Below are positions 15,687-23,545 of a stretch of DNA of 26,274 bases, one piece after another (positions within the stretch are counted from its first letter, which is position 1; the number at the start of each line of letters is the position of its first letter). The notes under the pieces were generated by a model, which was not told the DNA's origin, made no database searches, and worked only from the letters and a program-made list of their open reading frames with translations. The translations under genes were made by a program, and so were the position numbers. The DNA is from UMGS1484 sp045593325 (GTDB taxonomy: Bacteria > Bacillota > Clostridia > Oscillospirales > Acutalibacteraceae): assembly GCA_045593325.1 (NCBI GenBank), contig JAZNWL010000089.1, forward strand, positions 1 to 26,274, given 5' to 3'.

Positions 15687-16820
15687 GTGATTGCATTGGC
15701 AACCAAACAAACCACATCCGAGCATACTAATTCCCAGAAAAAAGTGAAACGTTATCCCAAGGGCTTGGTTATTGCCGTCAATACCCTGCTGTCGGTGGTG
15801 TTGGTTGTTTCCATTTTGGGAACAACTGCCTGTGCCGCTTTGCTTTATATGGATTTCAGCGATTCCGGCGATGCCGTTGCCGATATGAGCGAAATTTCCA
15901 AAAGTGAAAGCAATGACGTGGAATATTTCCTGGTAGCAGGTACCGACGAAGGGGAAAACCTTACCGACATTATGATGGTTGTTTGCTTTGACCTGAAGGC
16001 CAACACCGCCAACATATTGCAAATTCCTCGGGATACCTTTATCGGGGTGGACGTTCCCACCAGTAAAATGAATGCCGTTTACGGACAGGCTCCCAGAGAG
16101 GAAGGGCAAACCAACATTAACGTAATGCTGCGGCGTATCAACGATTACTTCGGGCTCCCCATTGACCATTATATCACCGTTACTTTGTCAGCGTTCCGTG
16201 ATATTGTGGATGCTGTAGGCGGGGTAGACGTTTATGTTCCCGATACCATCTATAACGCCTTTAATGAAGACCGTCAGTATTATACCTTTGAAAAAGGTAT
16301 GAACCATTTCAACGGGGAAATGGCGGAAGCCTTTGTTCGTCACCGCAGGAGTTACGTTATGGGTGACCTGGGCCGTGTAAAAGCCCAGCGGAATTTTTAT
16401 GCCGCCTTTATTAAAAAATGCCTGAATATGAGTTATACCCAAATGGCTGCTGCCGCTACCAGTATTTATGATGAAGTGTCAACCGACATGAAATTGGTGG
16501 ATATTCTGGCTTTTGCCCAAACCGCCCAAAAACTCAAGGTGGAAAACATTAAATTCCATGCGGTACCCGGGCAGTCGGGTTCCTATTCGGTAAACGGTCG
16601 TCAGGCATTGTCTTACTACTCCATTCATAAACAAGAATACGTGGATCTGATCAATGCCAACTTCATGCCTTATTCCGACGGAATCACGGTGGAAAGCTTA
16701 ATGATTGACGAATTGCATACCACTTATCAACAAAGTTATATTGAAGACGAAGAGAATATGACAGGTTACTTGTCGGAGGAAGAACGAATTACGTCCTCCT
16801 CCACCGTAACTTCACAATAA
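15687..16820 (+). CDS. LytR-CpsA-Psr (LCP) family cell-wall glycopolymer ligase
   Basis: A membrane-anchored enzyme that transfers glycopolymers such as teichoic acid or capsule from a lipid carrier to peptidoglycan. A short basic cytosolic tail precedes one transmembrane helix (about residues 26-55). The extracellular LCP domain follows, with DIMMVVCFD, the ILQIPRDT arginine motif, IDHYITVTLSAFRDIVDAVGG and the FVRHRRSYVMGDLGR segment typical of the polyprenyl-phosphate site. A polar tail ends the protein. The start is ambiguous: GTG 15687 has AAAGG upstream, and TTG 15696 (MATKQTT) has the better-spaced AAAGGTGAT. The difference is three residues. It lies between yqeK and rsfS, a common Firmicutes order. 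Confidence 0.92.
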   Translation: MIALATKQTTSEHTNSQKKVKRYPKGLVIAVNTLLSVVLVVSILGTTACAALLYMDFSDSGDAVADMSEISKSESNDVEYFLVAGTDEGENLTDIMMVVCFDLKANTANILQIPRDTFIGVDVPTSKMNAVYGQAPREEGQTNINVMLRRINDYFGLPIDHYITVTLSAFRDIVDAVGGVDVYVPDTIYNAFNEDRQYYTFEKGMNHFNGEMAEAFVRHRRSYVMGDLGRVKAQRNFYAAFIKKCLNMSYTQMAAAATSIYDEVSTDMKLVDILAFAQTAQKLKVENIKFHAVPGQSGSYSVNGRQALSYYSIHKQEYVDLINANFMPYSDGITVESLMIDELHTTYQQSYIEDEENMTGYLSEEERITSSSTVTSQ

Positions 16821-16832
16821 AGGAGAAACGCC

Positions 16833-17189
16833 ATGAATCCCATTGATATTGTTGCCACCGCTGTGAAAGCGTTGGACGATAAAAAAGCACAGAATATTCA
16901 AGTATTTGAAATTACGGAATTAACCACCCTTGGGGATTATTTGATTATTGCCAACGGCGGTTCTTCCACCCAGGTTCGCGCCTTGTCCGACGAAGTGGAA
17001 TATCGTTTGTCCCAACAAGGGTTGGAACCCGACCATATTGAAGGTCGTGCCACCAACTGGTATTTGCTGGACTATCAAAGTGTTATGATTCACGTTTTCG
17101 GAAAAGATGCCAGAGAGTTTTACAATTTGGAACGGTTATGGGCAGATGCCAAACCAGTTGATATCAGCGGTTATATAACCGAAGCATAA
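16833..17189 (+). CDS. rsfS: ribosomal silencing factor RsfS
   Basis: An Iojap/DUF143 protein of 118 residues that binds ribosomal protein uL14 and blocks subunit joining in starved cells. Typical motifs are TTLGDYLIIANGGSSTQVRAL, EGRATNWYLLDYQSVMIHVF and the C-terminal REFYNLERLWADA. A good AAAGGAG site precedes ATG 16833. leuS begins 20 bases later, so both are probably on one transcript. Confidence 0.97.
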   Translation: MNPIDIVATAVKALDDKKAQNIQVFEITELTTLGDYLIIANGGSSTQVRALSDEVEYRLSQQGLEPDHIEGRATNWYLLDYQSVMIHVFGKDAREFYNLERLWADAKPVDISGYITEA

Positions 17190-17209
17190 GAGAAAAGGAG
17201 TTTTGAATC

Positions 17210-19627
17210 ATGAAACCATTTGAATATACAAAAATCGAGAAAAAATGGCATGAAAAATGGGAAGATGCCGGTATTTTCCATGCCCAGAATCATTCGGATA
17301 AGGAAAAGTTTTTTGCTTTGGTAGAATTTCCTTATCCTTCGGGGCAGGGGCTTCATGTTGGCCATCCCCGTTCTTATACGGCTTTGGATATTGTTGCCAG
17401 AAAACGCCGTATGCAAGGTTATAACGTGTTGTATCCCATGGGGTGGGATGCCTTCGGCTTGCCTACCGAAAACTTTGCCATTAAGAATCATATTCACCCC
17501 GAAATCGTTACCAAAAACAACATAGCTCATTTTAAGACACAGTTGCAAGCTTTGGGTTTTTCCTTTGACTGGAGCCGTGAAATCAACACCACCGACCCTG
17601 AATATTATAAATGGACCCAATGGATTTTCCTGCAGCTGTTTAAAAAAGGGTTAGCCTATAAAAAGGAAATGTCGGTAAACTGGTGTACTTCCTGTAAATG
17701 CGTTCTTGCAAACGAAGAAGTGGTGAACGGCGTTTGTGAACGTTGCGGCAGTGAAGTGGTTCATAAGGTAAAAAGCCAATGGATGCTGAAAATTACCGAA
17801 TATGCCCAACGTTTGATTGATGATTTGGATGAAGTTGATTACATTGAACGGGTAAAAACCCAACAAAAGAACTGGATCGGTCGTTCCACCGGGGCTTTGG
17901 TTACTTTCAAAACCAACGTAAATCATGACGTAACCGTATACACCACCCGTCCCGATACGTTGTTCGGTGCCACCTATATGGTTCTTTCTCCCGAATATGC
18001 TCAAATTGAGGATTGGAAGAAAGAGGGAGTAATTGCTAACGTTGCCGAAGTGGAAGCCTATCAGGCGGAAGCTGCCCGTAAATCCGATTTTGAACGTACC
18101 GAAATGGCAAAAGACAAAACCGGGGTGAAACCCCAAGGGGTTACCGCCATTAACCCTGTAAACGGGGACGAAATTCCTGTATTCATTTCTGACTACGTTT
18201 TGGTTTCTTACGGCACAGGGGCTGTTATGGGGGTTCCCGCTCACGATAGCCGTGACTGGGAATTTGCAAAGAAATTCGACCTGCCCATTATTGAAGTGGT
18301 TGCAGGGGGCGATGTAGAAAAAGAAGCCTTTACCGACGTTGCCACAGGTACTATGGTGAATTCCGGATTTATGACCGGCATGAGCGTGGAAGAAGCCAAA
18401 GAAGCCATAAAAGATTATATGACCGAAAAGGGCTTTGGAGAACGCAAGGTAAACTACAAACTCCGTGACTGGGTATTCTCCCGTCAACGGTATTGGGGGG
18501 AACCCATTCCCATTGTTCATTGTGAAAAATGCGGTTATGTGGCTGTTCCCGAAGATCAGTTACCCTTGAAATTGCCCATGGTAGATTCCTATGAACCCAC
18601 CGATAACGGGGAATCTCCCTTGGCTACCATTGACAGTTTTGTTAACACCACTTGTCCTCATTGCGGTGGTCCTGCCAAACGGGAAACCGACACCATGCCC
18701 CAATGGGCAGGGTCTTCCTGGTATTTCCTGCGGTATTGCGATCCCCACAATCATGATGCTTTGGCTTCCAAAGAAGCCTTGGATTACTGGGTCCCCGTTG
18801 ATTGGTACAACGGCGGTATGGAACATACCACCCTGCACTTGTTGTATAGCCGTTTCTGGCATAAATTCTTATATGATATCGGTGTAGTACCCACCAAAGA
18901 ACCCTATGCCCGTCGTACCAGTCATGGTATGATCTTAGGGGAAAACGGCGAAAAAATGTCCAAGTCCCGGGGTAACGTAGTAAATCCCGATGAAGTGGTG
19001 GAACAATACGGCGCCGACACCATGCGGCTTTATGAAATGTTCATTGGCGACTTTGAAAAATCCGCTCCCTGGTCTACTTCTTCCATTAAAGGTTGCCGTC
19101 GCTTTGTGGATCGCGTCTGGTCCTTGCAAGACAACTTGAATGATGAAACCGGTTATTCCAAGGCTTTGGAAAAACAAGTGCATCGCACCATCAAAAAGGT
19201 CAGCGAAGATATTGAAGGGCTCAAATTCAATACTGCCATTGCCGCTATGATGAGTTTCCTCAACGATGTGGAAAAGGCCGGTAGCCTTTCCAAAGAGGAT
19301 TACATGACCTTACTTCGTTTGCTTTCTCCCTTTGCTCCTCACGTTACCGAAGAATTGTGGGAAATGTTCGGCGGGGAAGGGTTCTGCTCCATTGCTCCCT
19401 GGCCCACTTATGATGAAGCCATGTGCAAAGATTCCGAAGTGGAAATTGCCGTTCAAATCAACGGTAAGGTTCGTGGCCGCGTCACTGTTCCTGCCGATGC
19501 TGATAAAGATGCTGTTTTGGCTGCTGTAAAAGCCGATGAAAAAATCAGCGGTGAATTGGATGGAGCAACCATTGTGAAGGAAATCGTGGTTCCCGGAAAG
19601 TTGGTAAACCTGGTCATTCGCAAATAA
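17210..19627 (+). CDS. leuS: leucyl-tRNA synthetase
   Basis: A class I synthetase of 805 residues, charging tRNA-Leu. The HIGH-type motif is HVGH in YPSGQGLHVGHPRSY and the KMSKS loop is GEKMSKSRGN. A zinc-finger-like CTSCKC...CERCGS insert sits near residue 160. The CP1 editing domain carries TTRPDTLFGATYM and the aspartate in MGVPAHDSRDWEF that hydrolyses mischarged tRNA. The C-terminal anticodon-binding region ends with VQINGKVRGRVTVP. No T-box leader precedes it, because rsfS ends only 20 bases upstream. Transcription is therefore likely driven from the nadD block, and it ends at the terminator just after the stop. Confidence 0.99.
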   Translation: MKPFEYTKIEKKWHEKWEDAGIFHAQNHSDKEKFFALVEFPYPSGQGLHVGHPRSYTALDIVARKRRMQGYNVLYPMGWDAFGLPTENFAIKNHIHPEIVTKNNIAHFKTQLQALGFSFDWSREINTTDPEYYKWTQWIFLQLFKKGLAYKKEMSVNWCTSCKCVLANEEVVNGVCERCGSEVVHKVKSQWMLKITEYAQRLIDDLDEVDYIERVKTQQKNWIGRSTGALVTFKTNVNHDVTVYTTRPDTLFGATYMVLSPEYAQIEDWKKEGVIANVAEVEAYQAEAARKSDFERTEMAKDKTGVKPQGVTAINPVNGDEIPVFISDYVLVSYGTGAVMGVPAHDSRDWEFAKKFDLPIIEVVAGGDVEKEAFTDVATGTMVNSGFMTGMSVEEAKEAIKDYMTEKGFGERKVNYKLRDWVFSRQRYWGEPIPIVHCEKCGYVAVPEDQLPLKLPMVDSYEPTDNGESPLATIDSFVNTTCPHCGGPAKRETDTMPQWAGSSWYFLRYCDPHNHDALASKEALDYWVPVDWYNGGMEHTTLHLLYSRFWHKFLYDIGVVPTKEPYARRTSHGMILGENGEKMSKSRGNVVNPDEVVEQYGADTMRLYEMFIGDFEKSAPWSTSSIKGCRRFVDRVWSLQDNLNDETGYSKALEKQVHRTIKKVSEDIEGLKFNTAIAAMMSFLNDVEKAGSLSKEDYMTLLRLLSPFAPHVTEELWEMFGGEGFCSIAPWPTYDEAMCKDSEVEIAVQINGKVRGRVTVPADADKDAVLAAVKADEKISGELDGATIVKEIVVPGKLVNLVIRK

Positions 19628-19632
19628 TTTTT

Positions 19633-19668
19633 AAAAAATCCCGATCATGCTATCGGGATTTTTATTTG
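19633..19668 (+). terminator. rho-independent terminator after leuS
   Basis: A 12-bp stem AAAAATCCCGAT / ATCGGGATTTTT with a CATGCT loop (19634-19663), then TATTT. The A-rich 5' side would also give a T-tract on the minus strand. Confidence 0.92.
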
Positions 19669-19734
19669 CGGTTGAATTCCCCTTCACAATCTGAAAAAAC
19701 CTTTGAAAAACTCCATTTATTTTGAAAAAACCTA

Positions 19735-19764
19735 TTGACAAGGGACAGCCCCTTGTTGTATAAT
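19735..19764 (+). promoter_or_regulatory. consensus sigma-A promoter of rpsU with inverted repeat in the spacer
   Basis: TTGACA (19735-19740) and TATAAT (19759-19764), both perfect consensus, are 18 bases apart. The inverted repeat ACAAGGG (19738-19744) / CCCTTGT (19750-19756) lies across the -35 and spacer and could be an operator. Confidence 0.92.
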
Positions 19765-19791
19765 CCTATTTGCACATGTATGTGACTATTA

Positions 19792-19811
19792 CCCCTGCCA
19801 ATGGGCGGAGG
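19792..19811 (+). promoter_or_regulatory. candidate hairpin over the rpsU ribosome binding site
   Basis: CCCCTGCC (19792-19799) can pair with GGCGGAGG (19804-19811), with one mismatch, around an AATG loop. The right arm contains the first GGAGG of the GGAGGGAGGG ribosome binding region. Part of that region (to 19816) stays free, so any effect would be modulatory. Confidence 0.35.
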
Positions 19812-19823
19812 GAGGGAATATAA

Positions 19824-20000
19824 ATGAGTCAGGTTAAAATTAAAGATAATGAATCTCTCGAAAACGCATTGCGTCGTTTCAAACGTCAGACTCAACGGGA
19901 CGGTGTTATCCAAGAAGTTCGTAAGAGAGAACATTATGAAAAGCCTTCGGTAAAACGGAAAAAGAAATCCGAAGCCGCTCGTAAGCGCAAGTTCAAATAA
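19824..20000 (+). CDS. rpsU: 30S ribosomal protein S21 (bS21)
   Basis: A basic 58-residue small-subunit protein near the anti-Shine-Dalgarno end of 16S rRNA, where it helps initiation. It begins MSQVKIKDNESLENALRRFK and ends in the usual Lys/Arg-rich tail (VKRKKKSEAARKRKFK). GGAGGGAGGG at 19807-19816 lies 7 bases before ATG 19824. It has a full consensus promoter of its own and a terminator-like hairpin after it, so it is probably expressed strongly and alone, with some read-through into yqeG. Confidence 0.98.
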   Translation: MSQVKIKDNESLENALRRFKRQTQRDGVIQEVRKREHYEKPSVKRKKKSEAARKRKFK

Positions 20001-20008
20001 GTGATAAT

Positions 20009-20045
20009 CAGGCGGTTGCAATTTGCATCCGCCTGTATTATTTTA
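20009..20045 (+). terminator. terminator-like hairpin after rpsU
   Basis: CAGGCGG (20009-20015) pairs with CCGCCTG (20029-20035), with an inner TGC/GCA extension around a T-T mismatch. TATTATTTTA follows. The T-tract is interrupted, so termination may be incomplete and yqeG may be partly co-transcribed. Confidence 0.65.
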
Positions 20046-20065
20046 TAAACGAAAGGAAAATCAAA

Positions 20066-20563
20066 ATGTTTCGTCCAACTCTTATGAAAAAACGTTTGGT
20101 TAACCTTACCTTACATGATTTGGAATCTTTGGGGGTCACCACATTGCTGTTGGATGTGGACAACACCCTATCTACCCACCACAGCCAAACCCCCTTGGAA
20201 GGAATTGAAACCTGGCTGGATGATATGAAAAGGTCGGGAATTACTTTGTTTATTGTTTCCAATGCCAAAGAGCGACGGGTCGCTCCCTTTGCCAAGGCTT
20301 TGGGTCTTCCTTATTTTTATCTTTGTAAAAAACCTTTACCTTTTGGCATTCTTCGTGCCATAAAGCAGTTAAAGGTGGATAAAAGTAAGGTTATGTTATG
20401 CGGTGATCAGTTATTTACTGACATGCCTGCAGGGCGTGTGGCAGGAATTAAAACCTTGTTGGTGGAACCTGCCATGCCGGAAATTGGGTGGACGTTTCTT
20501 GTGCGCAGAAGATTGGAAAAACCCCTTCTTCGGCGGTATCACCGAAAGGAGAATAAAAAATGA
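20066..20563 (+). CDS. yqeG: YqeG-family HAD IIIA phosphatase
   Basis: A 165-residue HAD-fold phosphatase. Motif I is LLLDVDNTLS with D30 and D32, motif II is FIVSNAKERR, a lysine in the LCKKPLP segment serves as motif III, and motif IV is MLCGDQLFTDM. Family knowledge: YqeG is related to the mitochondrial Gep4 phosphatidylglycerophosphate phosphatase, so a role in phospholipid synthesis is possible. The bacterial substrate is not certain. The C-terminus is very basic (RRRLEKPLLRRYHRKENKK), which could bind membrane lipids. AAAGG precedes ATG 20066. It overlaps the next gene by 4 bases (ATGA). Confidence 0.92.
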   Translation: MFRPTLMKKRLVNLTLHDLESLGVTTLLLDVDNTLSTHHSQTPLEGIETWLDDMKRSGITLFIVSNAKERRVAPFAKALGLPYFYLCKKPLPFGILRAIKQLKVDKSKVMLCGDQLFTDMPAGRVAGIKTLLVEPAMPEIGWTFLVRRRLEKPLLRRYHRKENKK

Positions 20564-21420
20564 GTATGGCAAAATTCGGTCCCGCAGGAACAGGGGACAG
20601 TTTTAAAGCGATGGGGTATAAATCCAGTTTGCAAGTGCCCGGGTATTTAAAAAATATGGGGCTGACCTGGTTCGAGTACCAATGTGGTCGTGGGGTGAAT
20701 ATCAGTCAGGAAAAAGCGGAGCAACTGGGAGAAAAAGCCAAGGAACATGGTATCGGAGTTTCCCTTCATGCCCCGTATTATATCTCTTTGGCTTCTAAGG
20801 AAGAAGAAAAGCGTGACAATTCGGTGAACTACATTTTGCAGTCTGCCCGTGCTGTGGATTTCATGGGTGGCAACCGTATTGTGGTTCATCCCGGTGGATT
20901 GGGTGGTCTTTCTCGGGAAGGAGCCACCGCTCTTGCTTGTGAAACCCTGAAAAAAGCCCAAAAGGCTTTGGATGAAAATGGATTGTCCCATATTCATATT
21001 TGCCCCGAAACCATGGGGAAAATCAACCAACTGGGTGACTTGGAAGAAGTTCTGACCTTCTGTTCTTTGGATGAACGAATGATTCCCTGTATTGATTTCG
21101 GCCATCTCAATGCACGAACCCATGGCGGGGTGTCTACCCTCGAAGATTTTGAAAACGTGCTTTCTCAAATCCATAATCGGTTGGGGAAAGAACGACTGCA
21201 ATCGTTCCATTCACACTTTTCTAAAATCGAGTACACCGAAGGGGGAGAAAAGCGCCATCTTACCTTTGAAGATACGGTGTATGGCCCTCATTTTGAACCC
21301 CTGGGGGAACTGATTGCACAGAAGGGATTAAGCCCCGTCTTTGTTTGTGAATCGGCAGGAACCCAGGCGGAAGATGCCTTGGCAATGCTCAAAGCTTATC
21401 AGGGAGCCTTACAGGAATAA
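20560..21420 (+). CDS. endonuclease IV-like AP endonuclease (TIM barrel)
   Basis: A 286-residue xylose-isomerase-like barrel of the Nfo family, which incises DNA at abasic sites using three zinc ions. Compared with E. coli Nfo ligands as I remember them, H70, H110, E150, D179, H182, H217 or H219, H233 and E264 match the expected order and spacing (SLHAPYY, VVHPGG, CPETMG, CIDFGHLNAR, FHSHFSKIEY, KRHLTF, CESAG). The aspartate usually two residues before the H233 position is a lysine here (KRH), so the third zinc site is altered. Function as a DNA repair nuclease is therefore probable but not certain; a related phosphoesterase is possible. Coupled to yqeG by an ATGA overlap. Confidence 0.8.
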   Translation: MSMAKFGPAGTGDSFKAMGYKSSLQVPGYLKNMGLTWFEYQCGRGVNISQEKAEQLGEKAKEHGIGVSLHAPYYISLASKEEEKRDNSVNYILQSARAVDFMGGNRIVVHPGGLGGLSREGATALACETLKKAQKALDENGLSHIHICPETMGKINQLGDLEEVLTFCSLDERMIPCIDFGHLNARTHGGVSTLEDFENVLSQIHNRLGKERLQSFHSHFSKIEYTEGGEKRHLTFEDTVYGPHFEPLGELIAQKGLSPVFVCESAGTQAEDALAMLKAYQGALQE

Positions 21421-21461
21421 AAGTAAACCTCTCTGCATACAAGTGGCAGGGGTGATGCGCC

Positions 21462-22559
21462 GTGTGGCTTTCTAAAAAAATTCCAGTCCCGTTGTTTGTT
21501 TCCTGCTTTCTTGTAATTGGAGCAGCAGTAGGAATAACCTTTTATTCTCAATCCATAGGGGAAGGAATTCGCTCGGGCCTTTCCTTATGTGGAGAGTTGG
21601 TGATTCCATCTTTGTTCGTCTTCCTTTGCCTTTGCGAATGGGTTTCCTTGTCGGGCATTGGCATGGGTGTTGTGAAGGTTTTTAAGCCTGTGTTTCGTCT
21701 TTTTTTGGGTCGGTTCTACCAAGGGGGAACCGCGCTGTTTTTGTGCCTTTTGGGGGGATATCCCATGGGCGCATCTTCTTTAGTTTCGCTGAAAAATAAC
21801 GGCAGGTTGTCCCTTGCTGAAATTCGCCGTTTGGCTCTTTGGATTTTTTGCCCTTCTCCTGCTTTCGTGGTGATTGGTGTTGGGCAGGGGATGCTTGGGT
21901 CTTTTCGGACAGGTTTGATTCTTTGGGTTTCTTGTGTTGCTTCCTGTTTGTTGACGGGAGCAGTTATCAGTCGTTTCCCCGTGAAAGAAATGCCGATTTC
22001 TTTGACATACGACAAGCAAATTCGTGAAAACAACGGTTCCATTGTGCAAGCCGTTTCCTCGGCTACCGAAAAAATGCTTCATATCTGCGGCATGGTGATT
22101 TTGGTTGCAGGTGTGTTGGGGTGTCTTTCGGCATTGCCTTTGCCTGACCCTGTCAAGTCCTGCTTTACCATGTTTTTGGAGGTTACCAACGGAAGTCGTT
22201 TCCTTGCTTTCAATGGCGGTTCATTGCCCCAAATGGGTGCGGTTCTTATGTTTGGAGGCATTGGCACCCATTTGCAATGCAAAGGCTTGCTGAAGGAGGC
22301 TTGCCCTTCTTACCTGTGTTATTTTTTTGTTCGTATATTGCAAGCTTTACTTTGTTATGGCCTGCTTTGTTTTATATGTTATCAATTTCCCCAGGTTGTT
22401 CCCACCTTTTCTGTAGGAAACGTTCCTGTGCCTTCCCCCATATCGGTTTTGCCCTCAGTGGGGTTGATGGGCACTTGTTGTGTCTTTTTATGTTCTCTTC
22501 ATCAAAAGCCTTTTTTCAGGAGTGATCATCGTGAAAAATCAAGAATATATTCAAAGTGA
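21462..22559 (+). CDS. YlbJ-like sporulation integral membrane protein (Gate domain)
   Basis: A polytopic membrane protein of 365 residues with about eight hydrophobic segments. The hallmark LLGGYPMGASSLVSL loop and the FCPSPAFVVIGVG segment match the YlbJ/nucleoside-recognition Gate family. In B. subtilis ylbJ is needed for spore cortex formation, and I infer a similar role here. The start is GTG 21462 with GGGGTGAT about 6 bases upstream. Its end overlaps the start of the next gene by 29 bases. The local sequence is T-rich, as expected for hydrophobic codons. Confidence 0.75.
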   Translation: MWLSKKIPVPLFVSCFLVIGAAVGITFYSQSIGEGIRSGLSLCGELVIPSLFVFLCLCEWVSLSGIGMGVVKVFKPVFRLFLGRFYQGGTALFLCLLGGYPMGASSLVSLKNNGRLSLAEIRRLALWIFCPSPAFVVIGVGQGMLGSFRTGLILWVSCVASCLLTGAVISRFPVKEMPISLTYDKQIRENNGSIVQAVSSATEKMLHICGMVILVAGVLGCLSALPLPDPVKSCFTMFLEVTNGSRFLAFNGGSLPQMGAVLMFGGIGTHLQCKGLLKEACPSYLCYFFVRILQALLCYGLLCFICYQFPQVVPTFSVGNVPVPSPISVLPSVGLMGTCCVFLCSLHQKPFFRSDHREKSRIYSK

Positions 22560-22752
22560 ATATCCCAAATGTTGCCGTTACTGTGAAAAGGGAAGTCCTT
22601 CTTTCGATCATAGTGCCACGTTGTGCTATCGAAGAGGAATTATGGACCCCGACGACTGCTGTAAACAATTTGTATATGATCCGCTAAAACGGGTTCCCAT
22701 GGAAAAAAACGTAAATATTTCCGAGTTTTCTCCCGAAGATTTTTCCTTATAA
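22531..22752 (+). CDS. cysteine-rich small protein, function unknown
   Basis: A 73-residue protein with seven cysteines: C14, C15 and C18 in KCCRYCEKG, C32 in ATLCYRRG, and a pair in DDCCKQFVYDP. Two Cys clusters in a small acidic/basic protein suggest a zinc-binding or rubredoxin-like knuckle, but no known fold is certain. The YDPLKRVP tail pattern is one I recall from uncharacterised Clostridia proteins. GTG 22531 is preferred, with AGGAG 8 bases upstream; the longer open frame to 22480 lies inside the YlbJ-like gene. It overlaps that gene by 29 bases and ends at a bidirectional terminator. Confidence 0.72.
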   Translation: MKNQEYIQSEYPKCCRYCEKGSPSFDHSATLCYRRGIMDPDDCCKQFVYDPLKRVPMEKNVNISEFSPEDFSL

Positions 22753-22755
22753 AAT

Positions 22756-22792
22756 AAAAACCGCTTTGTTTGTTGTGAACAAAGCGGTTTTT
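22756..22792. terminator. bidirectional rho-independent terminator
   Basis: A perfect 15-bp stem AAAAACCGCTTTGTT / AACAAAGCGGTTTTT with a 7-base loop, A-rich before and T-rich after. It lies between two converging genes and serves both strands. Confidence 0.95.
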
Positions 22793-22793
22793 G

Positions 22794-23261
22794 TTATAAA
22801 GAAATGAAATGACACAGAATTCCTTTTTCGGTGATGTCGATAATTCCGTAGGTGTTACCGTTGCTACGGGATAAGGAACCGGGGTTGAGAACGTATAGTC
22901 CATCGTCGTAATGGGTTTCAGGGCGGTGGGTATGCCCATATAAAAGAATGTCACATTGATTCCGTTTGGCGCTGTTGACTGCAGCGCCAATTCCGAATTT
23001 CACGTGGTATTCGTGGCCGTGGGTCATCATGATTCGTTTTCCGTAAAGTTCAATCAAACGAGTGGTAGGCTCAATGCTGGCAAAATCGCAGTTGCCTGCC
23101 ACCGAATAAATGGTTTTATTGGGATATAAATCCGACAGCTTATCAATGGCACCAATTCCATCCCCTAAGAATAGAATGGTGTTAGCGGTAGGTTGATCTT
23201 CAAGGGCGTTCATGGCGGAAGTAAAGTCCCCGTGAATATCTGATAAAACTAAAATACGCAT
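22794..23261 (-). CDS. YfcE/MJ0936-family metallophosphodiesterase
   Basis: A 155-residue calcineurin-like phosphoesterase. The dimetal motifs are in order: LSDIHGD at the N-terminus, FLGDGIG, VAGNCDF, MTHGHEY and LYGHTHRPE, followed by NPGSLS. This architecture and length fit the small bacterial YfcE/YsnB group, active in vitro on artificial phosphodiesters with an unknown natural substrate. The stop lies against the shared terminator. The start at 23261 has AAGG upstream on the minus strand and is divergent from the small-gene trio, with only 40 bases between them. Confidence 0.93.
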   Translation of the reverse strand: MRILVLSDIHGDFTSAMNALEDQPTANTILFLGDGIGAIDKLSDLYPNKTIYSVAGNCDFASIEPTTRLIELYGKRIMMTHGHEYHVKFGIGAAVNSAKRNQCDILLYGHTHRPETHYDDGLYVLNPGSLSRSNGNTYGIIDITEKGILCHFISL

Positions 23262-23301
23262 AGAAATAACCTTCCCAACATATAGTGTAGAGGTGATTGT
23301 T

Positions 23302-23532
23302 ATGAATCAAAATCCTTTGAATGAATTGTTCCGACAATCGGCAGGGAGCAAAACCACCAATCCTGATGCGGTAAAGGAAGCCATCAATCAAGGAGATATC
23401 TCTAAAATTGCGGCATCCATGAGCAAAGAGGATATGGATAAAGTACAGGCAATTTTATCGGATAAAGAGAAAATGCAAAGCATTTTGAATTCACCTTTGG
23501 CAAAGAATTTTTTGAAACAATTCGGAAAATAA
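23302..23532 (+). CDS. small protein of the three-gene set, function unknown
   Basis: A 76-residue, probably all-helical cytosolic protein without a signal or membrane segment. The C-terminal part has a repeated helical look (SKEDMDKVQAILSDKEKMQ, then ILNSPLAKNFLKQFGK). The ILNSP...LK pattern recurs near the N-terminus of the next gene product (LLNSPEGMKQLKTM), which suggests a shared binding helix or common origin. ATG 23302 has GAGGTG 6 bases upstream; GTG 23293 overlaps that site and was rejected. First gene of a three-gene plus-strand unit. Confidence 0.75.
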   Translation: MNQNPLNELFRQSAGSKTTNPDAVKEAINQGDISKIAASMSKEDMDKVQAILSDKEKMQSILNSPLAKNFLKQFGK

Positions 23533-23545
23533 GGAGGTTCCCTGA

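Noticed and set aside
17190..17209. T-box leader for leuS
   Set aside because: Only 20 bases separate rsfS and leuS, too short for any riboswitch.
17651..18520. A 289-codon minus-strand open frame inside leuS
   Set aside because: It lies wholly antisense to the well-supported leuS, has no ribosome binding site or recognisable domain, and its odd composition (many Gly, His, Asn, Phe) is what the complement of leuS codons produces.
20647..21210. A 187-codon minus-strand open frame inside the endonuclease IV-like gene
   Set aside because: Antisense shadow of a gene with a full set of family motifs; no start site or domain.
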